From assembly GCA_964630305.1 (NCBI GenBank), contig CAZVTR010000001.1:62001-126000 (forward strand): a stretch of 64,000 nt of DNA, read 5' to 3'. This DNA is from JAKPPT01 sp964630305 (lineage in GTDB: Bacteria; Spirochaetota; Spirochaetia; Treponematales; UBA12059). The notes beneath the pieces are model-generated. The model made no database searches and had not been told where the DNA came from. It saw nothing but the letters and a program-made list of their open reading frames with translations. The position numbers and the translations under genes were made by a program. Positions 17,378 to 26,107 of the stretch are shown piece by piece. The number at the start of each line of letters is the position of its first letter. The first letter of the stretch is position 1.

Positions 17378-17405
17378 TTGACATTGGGGATAAAAAGGGT
17401 AGAAT
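17378..17405 (+). promoter_or_regulatory. Sigma70 promoter of the division/cell-wall cluster
   Basis: A consensus -35 TTGACA (17378-17383) is followed after 16 bases by TAGAAT (17400-17405). The predicted start near 17412 is about 40 bases before mraZ and just upstream of MraZ-type repeats. Confidence 0.75.
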
Positions 17406-17417
17406 AAGGTTAAATAG

Positions 17418-17450
17418 TGGGAAAAAGTGGGATAAAAGGGGAAATTGGGG
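17418..17450 (+). promoter_or_regulatory. MraZ-type operator (10-base repeats of TGGG)
   Basis: GGG tracts recur every 10 bases: TGGG at 17418 and 17428, GGGG at 17438, then GGG at 17448. E. coli MraZ is known to bind TGGGN repeats with five-base spacers, the same period. These repeats follow the predicted transcription start and overlap the mraZ ribosome-binding region, so they fit autorepression by MraZ. Two more such tracts lie upstream, at 17385 and 17396. Confidence 0.7.
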
Positions 17451-17451
17451 A

Positions 17452-17895
17452 ATGGAACTCGCAACAGGCGAATTTAGAAATACGCTTGATGAAAAAGGCC
17501 GTCTCTCTCTGCCGGCTAAGCTGAGAACAAGCCTCACTAGTTCTGTCCTCATTATCACCCAGGGTATGGATAACTGCCTCTGGGTGTTTACTCCCGAGAG
17601 CTGGCAAAAATTATCGGAGCAGATTTTTGAATCAACGAGTCTGTTTCAGCAGCAGGGCCGCAATATTCAGCGGCGTGTCATTGCACCGGCTCAAGAAGTA
17701 GAAATTGACAAAGCCGGCAGGATTGCAATCCCTCAGAGTCTCAGGGATTATGCAAAACTAGAAAAGGAATGCGTTGTGCTGGGTATTACACATCGCATTG
17801 AAATATGGGACCAGGAGACATATAAGGCCTGGCTTGAAGCAACCGAAGCCGAATTTGAAGCGGCTTCTGAAGCATTAAATATCCAGAATCTATAG
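17452..17895 (+). CDS. mraZ: Transcriptional regulator MraZ
   Basis: MraZ is a DNA-binding protein that in E. coli represses its own division and wall cluster and forms ring-shaped oligomers. The 147-residue protein has two SpoVT-AbrB-like halves, each with a DExGR motif: DEKGRLSLPAKLR (about residue 13) and DKAGRIAIPQSLR (about 85). It is the first gene of a plus-strand series that runs through ftsZ. The candidate operator overlaps its leader, supporting autoregulation. The ATG follows a G-rich stretch that doubles as a ribosome-binding site and operator. Confidence 0.95.
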   Translation: MELATGEFRNTLDEKGRLSLPAKLRTSLTSSVLIITQGMDNCLWVFTPESWQKLSEQIFESTSLFQQQGRNIQRRVIAPAQEVEIDKAGRIAIPQSLRDYAKLEKECVVLGITHRIEIWDQETYKAWLEATEAEFEAASEALNIQNL

Positions 17896-17902
17896 GAATG
17901 TT

Positions 17903-18889
17903 ATGGTAATGTACGGGCATACTTCTGTGCTTTTGCAGGAATCTCTCACGCTGCTATCCGTGCCGCATGAGCCGGTGCTGATGATTGATGCAACACTGGG
18001 ACTGGCAGGACATTCCATAGCATTTCTGGAAAAGTATCCTGGGTTGCAGCTCATTGGTGTTGATGCTGATGCTTCGATGCTAGAGGAGGCAGAGAAGCGT
18101 CTGTATCCATATAAAAACCGATGCACGCTCGTGCATCAGTTTTTTGATGATTTTTTTATAAACTTTAGCAAAGGAGGACAGAAGGCGGACATCATTCTTT
18201 TCGATCTTGGTGTGTCAATGGTTCATTTCAAAGAGGCAAGGCGGGGGTTTGGGCTCATGGAAGATGAAACACTGGATATGAGACTCAATGCCGAAACTGG
18301 GAGGACCGCTTTGGAATTGCTTGAAATGTCCAGCGAACGAGATCTGGTGAGAATACTCAAACAGTATGGGGAAGAACAGTATGCTGTTCCTATTGCTAGG
18401 GCGATAATTAGGGCGCGTGATGCTCACGAACTCAAAACAGCAAAGGAACTAGCTGAGCTGGTGAAGCAAATAGTGCCGGCCAGAGTGCGGTATGGAAAGA
18501 TACATCCAGCTACAAAAACCTTTCAGGCATTGCGGATTGCGGTAAATGACGAGCTTGGAAGAATCGAACGAGCACTTGAGCCTGCATTGCGTACACTTGC
18601 TCCTCTCGGTTGTATTGGAGTAATTAGCTTTCATTCACTTGAGGATAGGATTGTTAAACAAACATTTGCCCGATATGTGCAGAAAAAGTCAGTCAATAAA
18701 TATGCTGACCAAAAATCCTCAAAAATCGCTCAAAAAACTCCGATATCATCGATAGATGCTCACCGTGAGAGTAATTTGCTTGCTCTCGAGCTTTTGGTAA
18801 AAAAGCCAGTAATTGCCAGTCAGGAAGAAACTAGGCAAAACCCTGCATCGCGAAGTGCTAAGCTGAGAGCTGCAAGGCGCATTGGTTGA
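17903..18889 (+). CDS. rsmH: 16S rRNA m4C1402 methyltransferase RsmH (MraW)
   Basis: RsmH methylates N4 of C1402 in the decoding site of 16S rRNA using S-adenosylmethionine. The 328-residue protein has the HTSVLLQES start, the SAM motif (DATLGLAGHS, where relatives usually have DGTLGGGGHS), FDLGVSM, and the C-terminal GVISFHSLEDRIVK signature. The translated start may be ATG 17903 or 17909, the latter beginning MYGHTSVL. It follows mraZ by seven bases and is followed by ftsL, the classic arrangement. Confidence 0.96.
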   Translation: MVMYGHTSVLLQESLTLLSVPHEPVLMIDATLGLAGHSIAFLEKYPGLQLIGVDADASMLEEAEKRLYPYKNRCTLVHQFFDDFFINFSKGGQKADIILFDLGVSMVHFKEARRGFGLMEDETLDMRLNAETGRTALELLEMSSERDLVRILKQYGEEQYAVPIARAIIRARDAHELKTAKELAELVKQIVPARVRYGKIHPATKTFQALRIAVNDELGRIERALEPALRTLAPLGCIGVISFHSLEDRIVKQTFARYVQKKSVNKYADQKSSKIAQKTPISSIDAHRESNLLALELLVKKPVIASQEETRQNPASRSAKLRAARRIG

Positions 18890-18904
18890 CTAAGGAGTAA
18901 GTGC

Positions 18905-19192
18905 ATGAAGCGGATTATGCTTGTTATTGCTGTATGTATACTGCCATTGGTTTTTTTTGCTGTAATATGGCAAGCAATTCAGTACCATGTGCTTGTTAGT
19001 TCAATACAGGATCTTGAAGCACAGCAAGCTAAGCTCATTGAAACTCTGTATATGCAGGAAATTAGTAAGAGCATAGTTTCATCGCGTGCTCGCATTGATA
19101 CCCATACTCAAACGTTTGATGTATACACAACAATTGACCCATCAAGAATTATTAGAGTTGTCCCTTCTGTAAACAAGAAAAACGATGGCTGA
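18905..19192 (+). CDS. ftsL: Cell division protein FtsL-like
   Basis: The 95-residue protein has one N-terminal membrane helix (about residues 5-25) followed by a short extracytoplasmic region with coiled-coil potential (SIQDLEAQQAKLIETL). FtsL is poorly conserved, so size, topology and position right after rsmH are the main evidence. It normally forms a complex with FtsQ and FtsB at the division site, and ftsQ lies downstream. The ATG follows an AAGGAG site. The end overlaps murF by eight bases. Confidence 0.75.
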   Translation: MKRIMLVIAVCILPLVFFAVIWQAIQYHVLVSSIQDLEAQQAKLIETLYMQEISKSIVSSRARIDTHTQTFDVYTTIDPSRIIRVVPSVNKKNDG

Positions 19193-20600
19193 TATGCTTC
19201 CCTCTTCAGTTCTTTTTAAAGAAGCTGTTGGAGCGGAAATTTATGGACTAACTTCTCATTTTGAATGCGCAGTAACTGATTCTCGTGATGCGGTGAAGGG
19301 ATCGCTGTTTGTTGCTCTCAAAGGTAACAATACCGACGGGCATTTGTATATTGATCAAGCATATGCTAACGGATGCCGATTGTTTCTTGTTTCAAAAAAT
19401 TGGTATTCCACTGCAACAAATCAGTACAAAGATGCATGCTATATTGTAGCTGAAGACACGCTTTTTGCTTTACAGCAGACAGCAGGGCTTTGGTGCCGTA
19501 TGATGAGTGGCCCTTTAGAAAAGAGAAATGGCAGATCACTTGTTAAAATAGGCGTTACAGGGTCATCAGGTAAGACAACTTGTAAAGAAATTATAGCATC
19601 AATTCTATCAGTCTCGTCAAAAGTGATAAAAAATCCGGGAAATCTTAACTCGGAAATAGGTCTTCCGGCATCATTGTTCCTGATACGAGACTGCCATGAA
19701 TATGCAGTATTCGAAATGGGTATTAACCGCAAGGGAGAAATGGATCTCTTGGCCGATTTGTATCAGCCTGAAATTGCAGTAATAACGCTTATTGGGACAG
19801 CGCATATTGGATTGCTAGGCGGCACTAAACGGCACATAGCAGAAGAAAAGAAAAAAATTGCTAAATACCTATCGCAGAATAGTGGTACGCTTATAGTATG
19901 GGAAGATGATGAATTTCGTGACTTCTTGATAAAAGACATTATTAATACAAATACCTTTGGACCGCGTTCAAGCATGAATTTTGAAGGAGCCAGAGACTTA
20001 GGTTCGCAGGGATGGCTTATCAGATATCATGGTGCTGAAATATGTTTTCCGCTTCCTGGATCTCATAATTTGCTCAATGCGCTTGCCGGAATAAAAATTG
20101 CAGAACTACTTGGTATTCGTGCCGCAGATATTTTAAAAGGCCTAGAGCAGGTAGAGGGCGCTAAATCGAGGACTTCAATTTATGAGGGAAATTTTATCAT
20201 TGTTGATGATACTTATAATGCTAATCTTGAAAGCTTTAAGGCTGGTTTTGCGTTAGGGAAACAGCTTGCTGGTTCGCATAAACTCATCTGCATAGTTGGC
20301 GCAATGAAAGAACTTGGAGAACAGTCACAGGCAATTCATGAGAAACTTGGAGAACTAATAGCGCAGGTTAAACCTGATTCAGTAATTTGTTATGGTGAAG
20401 AGACGATCTATACAATACAAAAAGCAAAAGAACTTGGATTTATGAATATTGCAATGGACAATAGCCATGAAGAAATTATCAGCAATGTGCTTGCGTATGT
20501 GAGCAAGGATGATTGCGTGTATCTTAAAGGCAGCAGAGCAATGATGCTTGATAAAGTTGCTCTTGCATTGCAAGAAAAGGCAGGTAAACATGCTTCCTAA
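19185..20600 (+). CDS. murF: UDP-N-acetylmuramoyl-tripeptide--D-alanyl-D-alanine ligase
   Basis: MurF adds the D-Ala-D-Ala dipeptide to the cytoplasmic muropeptide precursor. The protein has 471 residues: an N-terminal substrate domain with TDSRDAVKGSLFVAL, a central ATPase domain with GSSGKTT (126-132) and the Mur segment FEMGINRKGEM, and a C-terminal domain with DDTYNAN and GAMKELGEQS. All match the Mur ligase family and MurF in particular. The neighbours mraY and ftsW use or move its product. The start lies inside the ftsL end, and mraY overlaps the murF end by 11 bases. Confidence 0.95.
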   Translation: MADMLPSSVLFKEAVGAEIYGLTSHFECAVTDSRDAVKGSLFVALKGNNTDGHLYIDQAYANGCRLFLVSKNWYSTATNQYKDACYIVAEDTLFALQQTAGLWCRMMSGPLEKRNGRSLVKIGVTGSSGKTTCKEIIASILSVSSKVIKNPGNLNSEIGLPASLFLIRDCHEYAVFEMGINRKGEMDLLADLYQPEIAVITLIGTAHIGLLGGTKRHIAEEKKKIAKYLSQNSGTLIVWEDDEFRDFLIKDIINTNTFGPRSSMNFEGARDLGSQGWLIRYHGAEICFPLPGSHNLLNALAGIKIAELLGIRAADILKGLEQVEGAKSRTSIYEGNFIIVDDTYNANLESFKAGFALGKQLAGSHKLICIVGAMKELGEQSQAIHEKLGELIAQVKPDSVICYGEETIYTIQKAKELGFMNIAMDNSHEEIISNVLAYVSKDDCVYLKGSRAMMLDKVALALQEKAGKHAS

Positions 20601-21672
20601 ATTATTATTGCCGCTTGTTAAGTATTTTTCAGCATTTAATGTTTTTCGTTACTTGACATTCAGATCTGCATATGCAGCTGTTACTGCATTATTGTGTTCA
20701 TTTTTATTAGGACCTGTCGTTATTAGGTGGTTAAAGGTTCTTAAATTTGGGCAATCAATTCGAGATGACGGACCAGAATCTCATATGCAAAAAAAGGGTA
20801 CTCCGACTATGGGCGGAATACTCATCCTTGCCAGTGTTGTAGTAGCCACACTTTTGTGGGCAGATCTTTCAAATATTCAGGTATGGATTGTAATATTTGT
20901 TACGGTTGGTTTTGGCCTAGTAGGATTTATGGATGACTGGCTGAAAATAAAATTAAAAACTTCCGATGGACTTTCTGCAAAATCAAAGCTAATTGGACAG
21001 TTTCTTGTGTCCGCAATTGCAGTCATTGTTTTATATGTATTTCGCAGTAACCAGACAACGCTTTTATACATTCCATTTATAAAGAATGCAGTTATTGATC
21101 TTGGTTTTTTCTGGGTTCCAATTGCTATTGTATATGTAATGGCATGGTCAAATGCAGTTAATCTAACTGATGGCCTTGATGGTCTTGCAATTGGTCTTGT
21201 AATTCTTTCTGTTATTGCATTTTCAATTTTAACCTATATAACAGGCCGTGCTGATTGGTCAGCATATCTTAACATACCATATATCAAAAACGCTGGAGAG
21301 TTAACGGTAGTAACGCTTGCGCTGATGGGAGCCTGTGTGGGATTTCTATGGTTCAATGCGCATCCAGCAGAAGTTTTTATGGGTGATGTTGGTTCCTTAA
21401 GCCTTGGCGGGGTTCTTGCAGTGTTAGCACTTATTGTTAAAAAAGAAGTTCTTCTTTTTATAATTGGCGGGGTTTTTGTACTGGAAGAAGCTTCTGTTAT
21501 TATTCAGGTGCTGTATTTTAAAGCAACTAAAGGAAAGCGAGTATTCAAAATGGCTCCGCTTCACCATCATTTTGAACTATCAGGATGGGATGAGGCTAAA
21601 GTTGTGACACGATTTTGGATACTTGGCGGGCTTTTTACCATTATTGCGCTGACAACACTTAAAATTCAGTAA
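20590..21672 (+). CDS. mraY: Phospho-N-acetylmuramoyl-pentapeptide-transferase
   Basis: MraY moves phospho-MurNAc-pentapeptide to undecaprenyl phosphate, making lipid I at the inner face of the membrane. I chose ATG 20590, which gives 360 residues, the same length as the E. coli enzyme and starting MLPKLLL. The upstream open frame from 20548 lies in murF. About ten membrane helices are visible, with conserved FMDDWLKIK, NLTDGLDGLA and the histidine motif APLHHHFE. The gene overlaps murF, consistent with coupled translation. Confidence 0.96.
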   Translation: MLPKLLLPLVKYFSAFNVFRYLTFRSAYAAVTALLCSFLLGPVVIRWLKVLKFGQSIRDDGPESHMQKKGTPTMGGILILASVVVATLLWADLSNIQVWIVIFVTVGFGLVGFMDDWLKIKLKTSDGLSAKSKLIGQFLVSAIAVIVLYVFRSNQTTLLYIPFIKNAVIDLGFFWVPIAIVYVMAWSNAVNLTDGLDGLAIGLVILSVIAFSILTYITGRADWSAYLNIPYIKNAGELTVVTLALMGACVGFLWFNAHPAEVFMGDVGSLSLGGVLAVLALIVKKEVLLFIIGGVFVLEEASVIIQVLYFKATKGKRVFKMAPLHHHFELSGWDEAKVVTRFWILGGLFTIIALTTLKIQ

Positions 21673-21692
21673 GAAAGGGATATAACTATACC

Positions 21693-22808
21693 ATGAGCTT
21701 TAGTGTTGAAAAGCAGATAGGAACAGATAATTCTCAATACCTTTTCATTGGTCTTGGGATTTTTCTTTCTTTATGCGGCGCCGCTTTTCTGCTTTCAGCA
21801 TCATATGGTTATGCTCTTACACTTGATAAAAATCCCGAGTATTTTTTTGTTCGGCAGCTCGTGTTTCTAGCTGTTGGTTACCTAGGTATTTTTATTCCGG
21901 TGATGCTTATTCCTCTTGAGTTTCTGAAAAAAAGTGTTCCTTTGTTAACAATTATTTGCATTTTATTACTCATTCTTTGTCTGATTCCGGGTATTGGAAT
22001 TACGAAAAATGGTTCGCATCGATGGATAGGTTTTAACTCCTGGAAAATACAGCCTTCAGAATTATTTAAACCGGTTCTTGTTCTCTATATGGCATATATT
22101 CTATCAAGAAAAAAAGAAAAGCTAGACGATGTAGTGTATGGTGTTCTCCCGCCATTTATGCTTGTTATGATTGCAGCATTATTAATATTTCTTGAGAATG
22201 ATTTTTCTACAGCTGCTATGATAATTTTTATTGCTCTTTCCATAATGTGGTTGAGCGATATAAATTTAATTTTCTTTATTGCATGTGCTTCAATTTTTGT
22301 ACCGCTCGGTATTCTAACAATTTTTAGCAGTGATTACAGACTAATGAGAATTTTTGGCTATATAGCAAAAGGCAATTCAGGAACGGCTACATATCAGATA
22401 AATAGTTCAATTCGAGCAATTATGAGCGGCGGTTTATGGGGTAAAGGATTAGCGCAGGGTGTCTATAAAATAAAAAGCATACCGGAAGTTCAATCCGATT
22501 TTATACTTTCCGCATTGTTTGAAGAACTTGGCTTTTTTGGAATGCTGCTCTACTTGACATTATGGATGATTTTAATAGGAATAATATTTAAACATGCAAA
22601 AAAAGCTGATGATGAATTTACATATTATGCTTTGTCAGGAATTGGAATTTACCTAGCTATTCAAATTCTTGTTAATATGGCAGTTGTTTGTGGAATTGCA
22701 CCGACAACAGGTATAATTTTCCCATTGCTCTCATCCGGCGGATCAGGAGTGCTAGCAGTGCTCTTTGCATTTGCACTAGCTGCAAAACTAATGAGGAAGG
22801 AAGCATGA
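21693..22808 (+). CDS. ftsW: Peptidoglycan glycosyltransferase FtsW
   Basis: FtsW is a SEDS-family membrane enzyme that polymerises lipid II for septal wall. The 371-residue protein has about ten helices and conserved SEDS segments: GSHRWIG with QPSELFKP, FLENDFSTA, and PTTGIIFPLLSSGGSG near the end. FtsW rather than RodA is supported by the position between mraY and ftsQ. Its usual partner, the transpeptidase FtsI, is not encoded in this cluster. The stop overlaps the ftsQ start. Confidence 0.93.
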   Translation: MSFSVEKQIGTDNSQYLFIGLGIFLSLCGAAFLLSASYGYALTLDKNPEYFFVRQLVFLAVGYLGIFIPVMLIPLEFLKKSVPLLTIICILLLILCLIPGIGITKNGSHRWIGFNSWKIQPSELFKPVLVLYMAYILSRKKEKLDDVVYGVLPPFMLVMIAALLIFLENDFSTAAMIIFIALSIMWLSDINLIFFIACASIFVPLGILTIFSSDYRLMRIFGYIAKGNSGTATYQINSSIRAIMSGGLWGKGLAQGVYKIKSIPEVQSDFILSALFEELGFFGMLLYLTLWMILIGIIFKHAKKADDEFTYYALSGIGIYLAIQILVNMAVVCGIAPTTGIIFPLLSSGGSGVLAVLFAFALAAKLMRKEA

Positions 22809-23653
22809 TGAGCGATAGGGTTTTAGTTACAAATGATATAATATTCCAGTGTCGAAACGAACAACAATCTTCATTAAAAAAATCAAAGCATGAATTATCG
22901 CAAAATAAAGTTATTCCAGCAATTATTCTGACCTCATTTCTATTAGTTATAGTAATATTACTTATAACTCTGTTTAGTTCAATCAATATACATGTAAATG
23001 GTTCAGTTTTGCTGTCTGAACAGGAGATTTTGCAAATTGCTGGAATTGCTGATAAGCAAAACATTCTTAGCATTGATATTGAAAAAGCAAAAATTGCTTT
23101 AGAGTCATACTATAAAATAAGATCCGCCAGCATAAAATATAGTTTCCCTAATAAGCTCACTATAAATATAGAAGAACGCGATCCTGTTGGAATTATTGTT
23201 GCAGGGTCATCAGATACAACTTATGAACTCATATGCATTGATAAAGACGGTTATATCATTGGATATGAACATGAGTTCCCCGGAGATTCTAGAATTCCTG
23301 TAATTAGCGGTGTTGTTATAAAAAATTATAAAATGGGAAACAAACTTGATAATAAGTTTCTTCCTGTGCTCAATGGCATAAATACCCTTAAAAGAAATAA
23401 TATAAAGCTCTTTGAGGCTGTTTCTGAGTTCAGATTTGAAGAAAAAACAAATGGCTATATTGAAATAATTATATATCCTGTAAATTTTCATACTGCAATG
23501 AGAGTTGGTTCTGTTATAGATGAATCGGTGTTGCAAATAGGAATGTGGATGCTTGATGCATTAAAAGATAAAGTTGATGCTCTTGAGTTAAAAGAAATCG
23601 ATTTGCGTGGAAAAATTTATACAGTTAAATTTAAGGAGGCAGCATCTGGATGA
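22805..23653 (+). CDS. ftsQ: Cell division protein FtsQ/DivIB
   Basis: FtsQ is a bitopic division protein that links early and late division proteins. The 282-residue product has a cytosolic N-terminus of about 45 residues, one membrane helix (about 40-65), then a POTRA domain (LSEQEILQIAGI onwards) and a beta domain. The start is ATG 22805 or the directly following ATG 22808, which lies at the better distance from GGAAGG. The longer open frame back to 22688 lies within ftsW and encodes no family features. It ends close to the ftsA start, which it overlaps. Confidence 0.9.
   Translation: MMSDRVLVTNDIIFQCRNEQQSSLKKSKHELSQNKVIPAIILTSFLLVIVILLITLFSSINIHVNGSVLLSEQEILQIAGIADKQNILSIDIEKAKIALESYYKIRSASIKYSFPNKLTINIEERDPVGIIVAGSSDTTYELICIDKDGYIIGYEHEFPGDSRIPVISGVVIKNYKMGNKLDNKFLPVLNGINTLKRNNIKLFEAVSEFRFEEKTNGYIEIIIYPVNFHTAMRVGSVIDESVLQIGMWMLDALKDKVDALELKEIDLRGKIYTVKFKEAASG
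23635..23648 (+). promoter_or_regulatory. Ribosome-binding site and CTG start of ftsA
   Basis: A strong GGAGG (23635-23639) is followed six bases later by CTG (23646-23648) in the ftsA frame, directly before DDRIITGLDIG. No ATG, GTG or TTG is available at a sensible distance. The nearest upstream start, GTG 23607, has no ribosome-binding site. The ATG at 23650 is out of frame and meets a stop at once. Confidence 0.55.
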
Positions 23654-24887
23654 CCGAATAATTACAGGTTTGGATATAGGTACCTCAAAAGTTTCTGTTG
23701 TCATTGCAGAGATAAATGACAGTGGAGTTTTGGAAATTATTGGTGTCGGCAAGGCTCCATGCAATGGTTTGCGCCGTGGTGTTGTGGTAAATATCGAAGC
23801 AACTGTACAAGCAATTATAAAAGCAGTGGAAGATGCGGAGCTAATGTCAGGAAGGGAGATTCGCAGCTGTTTTACAGGAATTGCTGGTGCTAATATCGAG
23901 GGCATAAATTCACGCGGAGTAGTCGCTGTATCTGGGAAAAATAGGGAAATCTCAGAAGATGATATTAACCGAGTTGTAGAAGCAGCGCGAGCAATCGCTA
24001 TTCCTATGGACAGGGAAATACTGCATGTGATTCCTCAAAGCTTCATTGTGGATGATCAAAAAGGAATAAAAAATCCGCTCGATATGATTGGGGTTAGACT
24101 TGAAGCAGAAGTGCATATTATTACCGGTTCTTTGACAACAACACAAAATCTTGTCCGCTGTATTAATCGTGCGGGATTTACAGTGGATGGTCTTATCCTT
24201 CAAACATTAGCTTCTTCAAAAGCTTTGCTCACCGAAGATGAAAAAGAGCTAGGCAGTATGATTATTGATCTTGGCGGAGGAACAACCGATGCTTTGCTTT
24301 TTGTTGAAGGTGCGCCATATTTTTCTGCTTCTATTGGAGTAGGCGGCATTCAGGTAACAAATGATCTCTCAATAGTGCTCAAGATTCCTCTTGATGCTGC
24401 AGAGCGAATTAAAAAAGAATCTGGCACCTGCTATCTTCCGCACATCGATCCTGGAGAAACAGTAATTGTGCCAGGTATGCCTGGAAAGCCGCCAGCAGAA
24501 ATACCTAGAATCAATCTAGCTCAGATAATGCAGCCGCGAATGGAGGAAATTCTTCATTTGTTGCGTGAAAAAATTATTACAATGAATTATATGCACTTTC
24601 TCAAGGGCGGTATCGTTCTGACGGGAGGAGGTGCGCAAATGAATGGTATTGTCGATCTTGTACAGGAAATATTTAATATGCCAGTTCGTGTAGGCGTTCC
24701 TTCATCATTGGGAGGTTTGACGGAGGAATATCAAAAACCAGAACATGCTACTGCGGTAGGTCTTGTGCTCATGGGTGCTGAGCGGCTGCTTGCTGGTAAT
24801 ACTATTAAAGAAAAATCTGATAAAGGATCAAGCGTCAGGCATGGAGTTCTTAAAAAAATATCTGATTGGTTTAAGGAAATGTTCTAA
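23646..24887 (+). CDS. ftsA: Cell division protein FtsA
   Basis: FtsA is an actin-like ATPase that anchors FtsZ to the membrane. It has the actin-family phosphate loop LDIGTSKVSVVIAE at the N-terminus, the second nucleotide segment IIDLGGGTTDALLF and a C-terminal ILTGGGA-type segment. The end is a basic/aromatic amphipathic helix (ISDWFKEMF), which normally binds membrane. I place the start at CTG 23646 because of the ribosome-binding site at 23635; a GTG at 23607 would add 13 unusual residues. ftsZ follows after about 40 bases. Confidence 0.92.
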   Translation: MDDRIITGLDIGTSKVSVVIAEINDSGVLEIIGVGKAPCNGLRRGVVVNIEATVQAIIKAVEDAELMSGREIRSCFTGIAGANIEGINSRGVVAVSGKNREISEDDINRVVEAARAIAIPMDREILHVIPQSFIVDDQKGIKNPLDMIGVRLEAEVHIITGSLTTTQNLVRCINRAGFTVDGLILQTLASSKALLTEDEKELGSMIIDLGGGTTDALLFVEGAPYFSASIGVGGIQVTNDLSIVLKIPLDAAERIKKESGTCYLPHIDPGETVIVPGMPGKPPAEIPRINLAQIMQPRMEEILHLLREKIITMNYMHFLKGGIVLTGGGAQMNGIVDLVQEIFNMPVRVGVPSSLGGLTEEYQKPEHATAVGLVLMGAERLLAGNTIKEKSDKGSSVRHGVLKKISDWFKEMF

Positions 24888-24929
24888 TACATGGTGAAAT
24901 AGAAATAAATAGAATACTGGGAGGGGAAT

Positions 24930-26105
24930 ATGGAACTAAAGTTAATTGAAGAAACATCGGTAGAAGAAACAGCTCACATCGAAACTGCATCAAGAAAGGT
25001 TACTGTGATAAAAGTAATCGGCGCAGGCGGAGGCGGTTCTAACGCTGTAAACCGTATGATTGAAGCAGGAGTAGCAGATGTTGAGTTTATTGCAGCAAAT
25101 ACTGATTTGCAGGTATTGTCTCAGTCAAAAGCAAAAATAAAAATTCCTTTAGGTTCAAAAATTACAAAAGGGTTAGGCGCTGGAGGCAAACCTGAAATAG
25201 GTGAAAAAGCTGCAATAGAAGACAGAGAAAATATTGCAAAATATATCTCGGGCGCTGATATGGTATTTGTTACTGCAGGAATGGGCGGCGGTACAGGTAC
25301 TGGTTCTGCTCCTATTATTGCAGAAGTAGCAAAAGAATGCGGTGCACTCACTGTAGCAGTTGTAACAAAACCATTTTTATTTGAAGGTCCAATTAAAATG
25401 CGTCTTGCAATGGAAGGGATTGAAAAACTTAAAAAAGCTGTCGATGTGCTTATAACAATTCCAAATCAGAATATTTTTAAAATTGCAGATAAAAATCTAT
25501 CGGCTATTGAGGCTTTTCGTATAGCAGATGATGTTCTCAGACAGGGAGTTCAGGGTATTTCCGATTTAATAACAAAACCTGGGATTATCAATATTGATTT
25601 CGCTGACGTAAAAACGGTAATGGAAAATCAAGGATATGCAGTAATGGGTATAGGAAAAGCAGATGGCGATAATAGGGCAATTGATGCAGCTGAACGCGCA
25701 GTGAAGAATCCTTTACTTGAAGATGCAACAATAGACGGCGCAGAAAAAATACTAGTAAACATTACTGCAAGCAGTAATTATACCATGCATGAGTTTAATG
25801 AAACGTTGTCATACATTTCTGGGAAAGTATCTCCTGATGCGTTTTTAATATATGGCCTGGTAACGGATGAGTCGCTGGGTGATGAAGTGCATGTTACAGT
25901 TGTGGCTACTGGCGGCAAAGGCGACCAGAATACGGCTCGAGCAGCTTCAACCGGCCTTGATACATTAAAACCAAACAATAGTTTTATTACCACAAAAGAG
26001 TGGGATAAAATACTGCAAGCTAAAGATAAAACAAGTTTTTTACAGAGCAGGAATGACGAAGAAATCCTTGAAGTGCCAACATATCTGCGCCGAACCGGAG
26101 ACTAA
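24930..26105 (+). CDS. ftsZ: Cell division GTPase FtsZ
   Basis: FtsZ forms the GTP-dependent ring that guides division. The 391-residue protein has GAGGGGSNAVNRM, the tubulin signature GGGTGTGSAP, the T7 loop NIDFADVK with the acidic residues that stimulate GTPase, and a C-terminal tail ILEVPTYLRRTGD that binds FtsA. The N-terminal arm of about 25 residues is a little longer than in E. coli. A strong GGGAGGGG site precedes the ATG. A Xer gene starts two bases after the stop. Confidence 0.97.
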   Translation: MELKLIEETSVEETAHIETASRKVTVIKVIGAGGGGSNAVNRMIEAGVADVEFIAANTDLQVLSQSKAKIKIPLGSKITKGLGAGGKPEIGEKAAIEDRENIAKYISGADMVFVTAGMGGGTGTGSAPIIAEVAKECGALTVAVVTKPFLFEGPIKMRLAMEGIEKLKKAVDVLITIPNQNIFKIADKNLSAIEAFRIADDVLRQGVQGISDLITKPGIINIDFADVKTVMENQGYAVMGIGKADGDNRAIDAAERAVKNPLLEDATIDGAEKILVNITASSNYTMHEFNETLSYISGKVSPDAFLIYGLVTDESLGDEVHVTVVATGGKGDQNTARAASTGLDTLKPNNSFITTKEWDKILQAKDKTSFLQSRNDEEILEVPTYLRRTGD

Positions 26106-26107
26106 TA

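Larger units (their letters stand above)
17150..17451. promoter_or_regulatory. Noncoding region upstream of mraZ
   Basis: This gap of 302 bases holds no convincing gene. The last 75 bases carry the mraZ promoter and MraZ-type repeats, described separately. Earlier the segment TCAAGTT occurs three times (17214, 17234 and 17280), with uneven spacing, so I do not assign it a function. I see no RNA gene. Confidence 0.6.

Noticed and set aside
22688..22804. Longer FtsQ start at 22688
   Set aside because: This stretch lies inside the ftsW coding region, has Cys/Arg-rich unusual composition and no ribosome-binding site.
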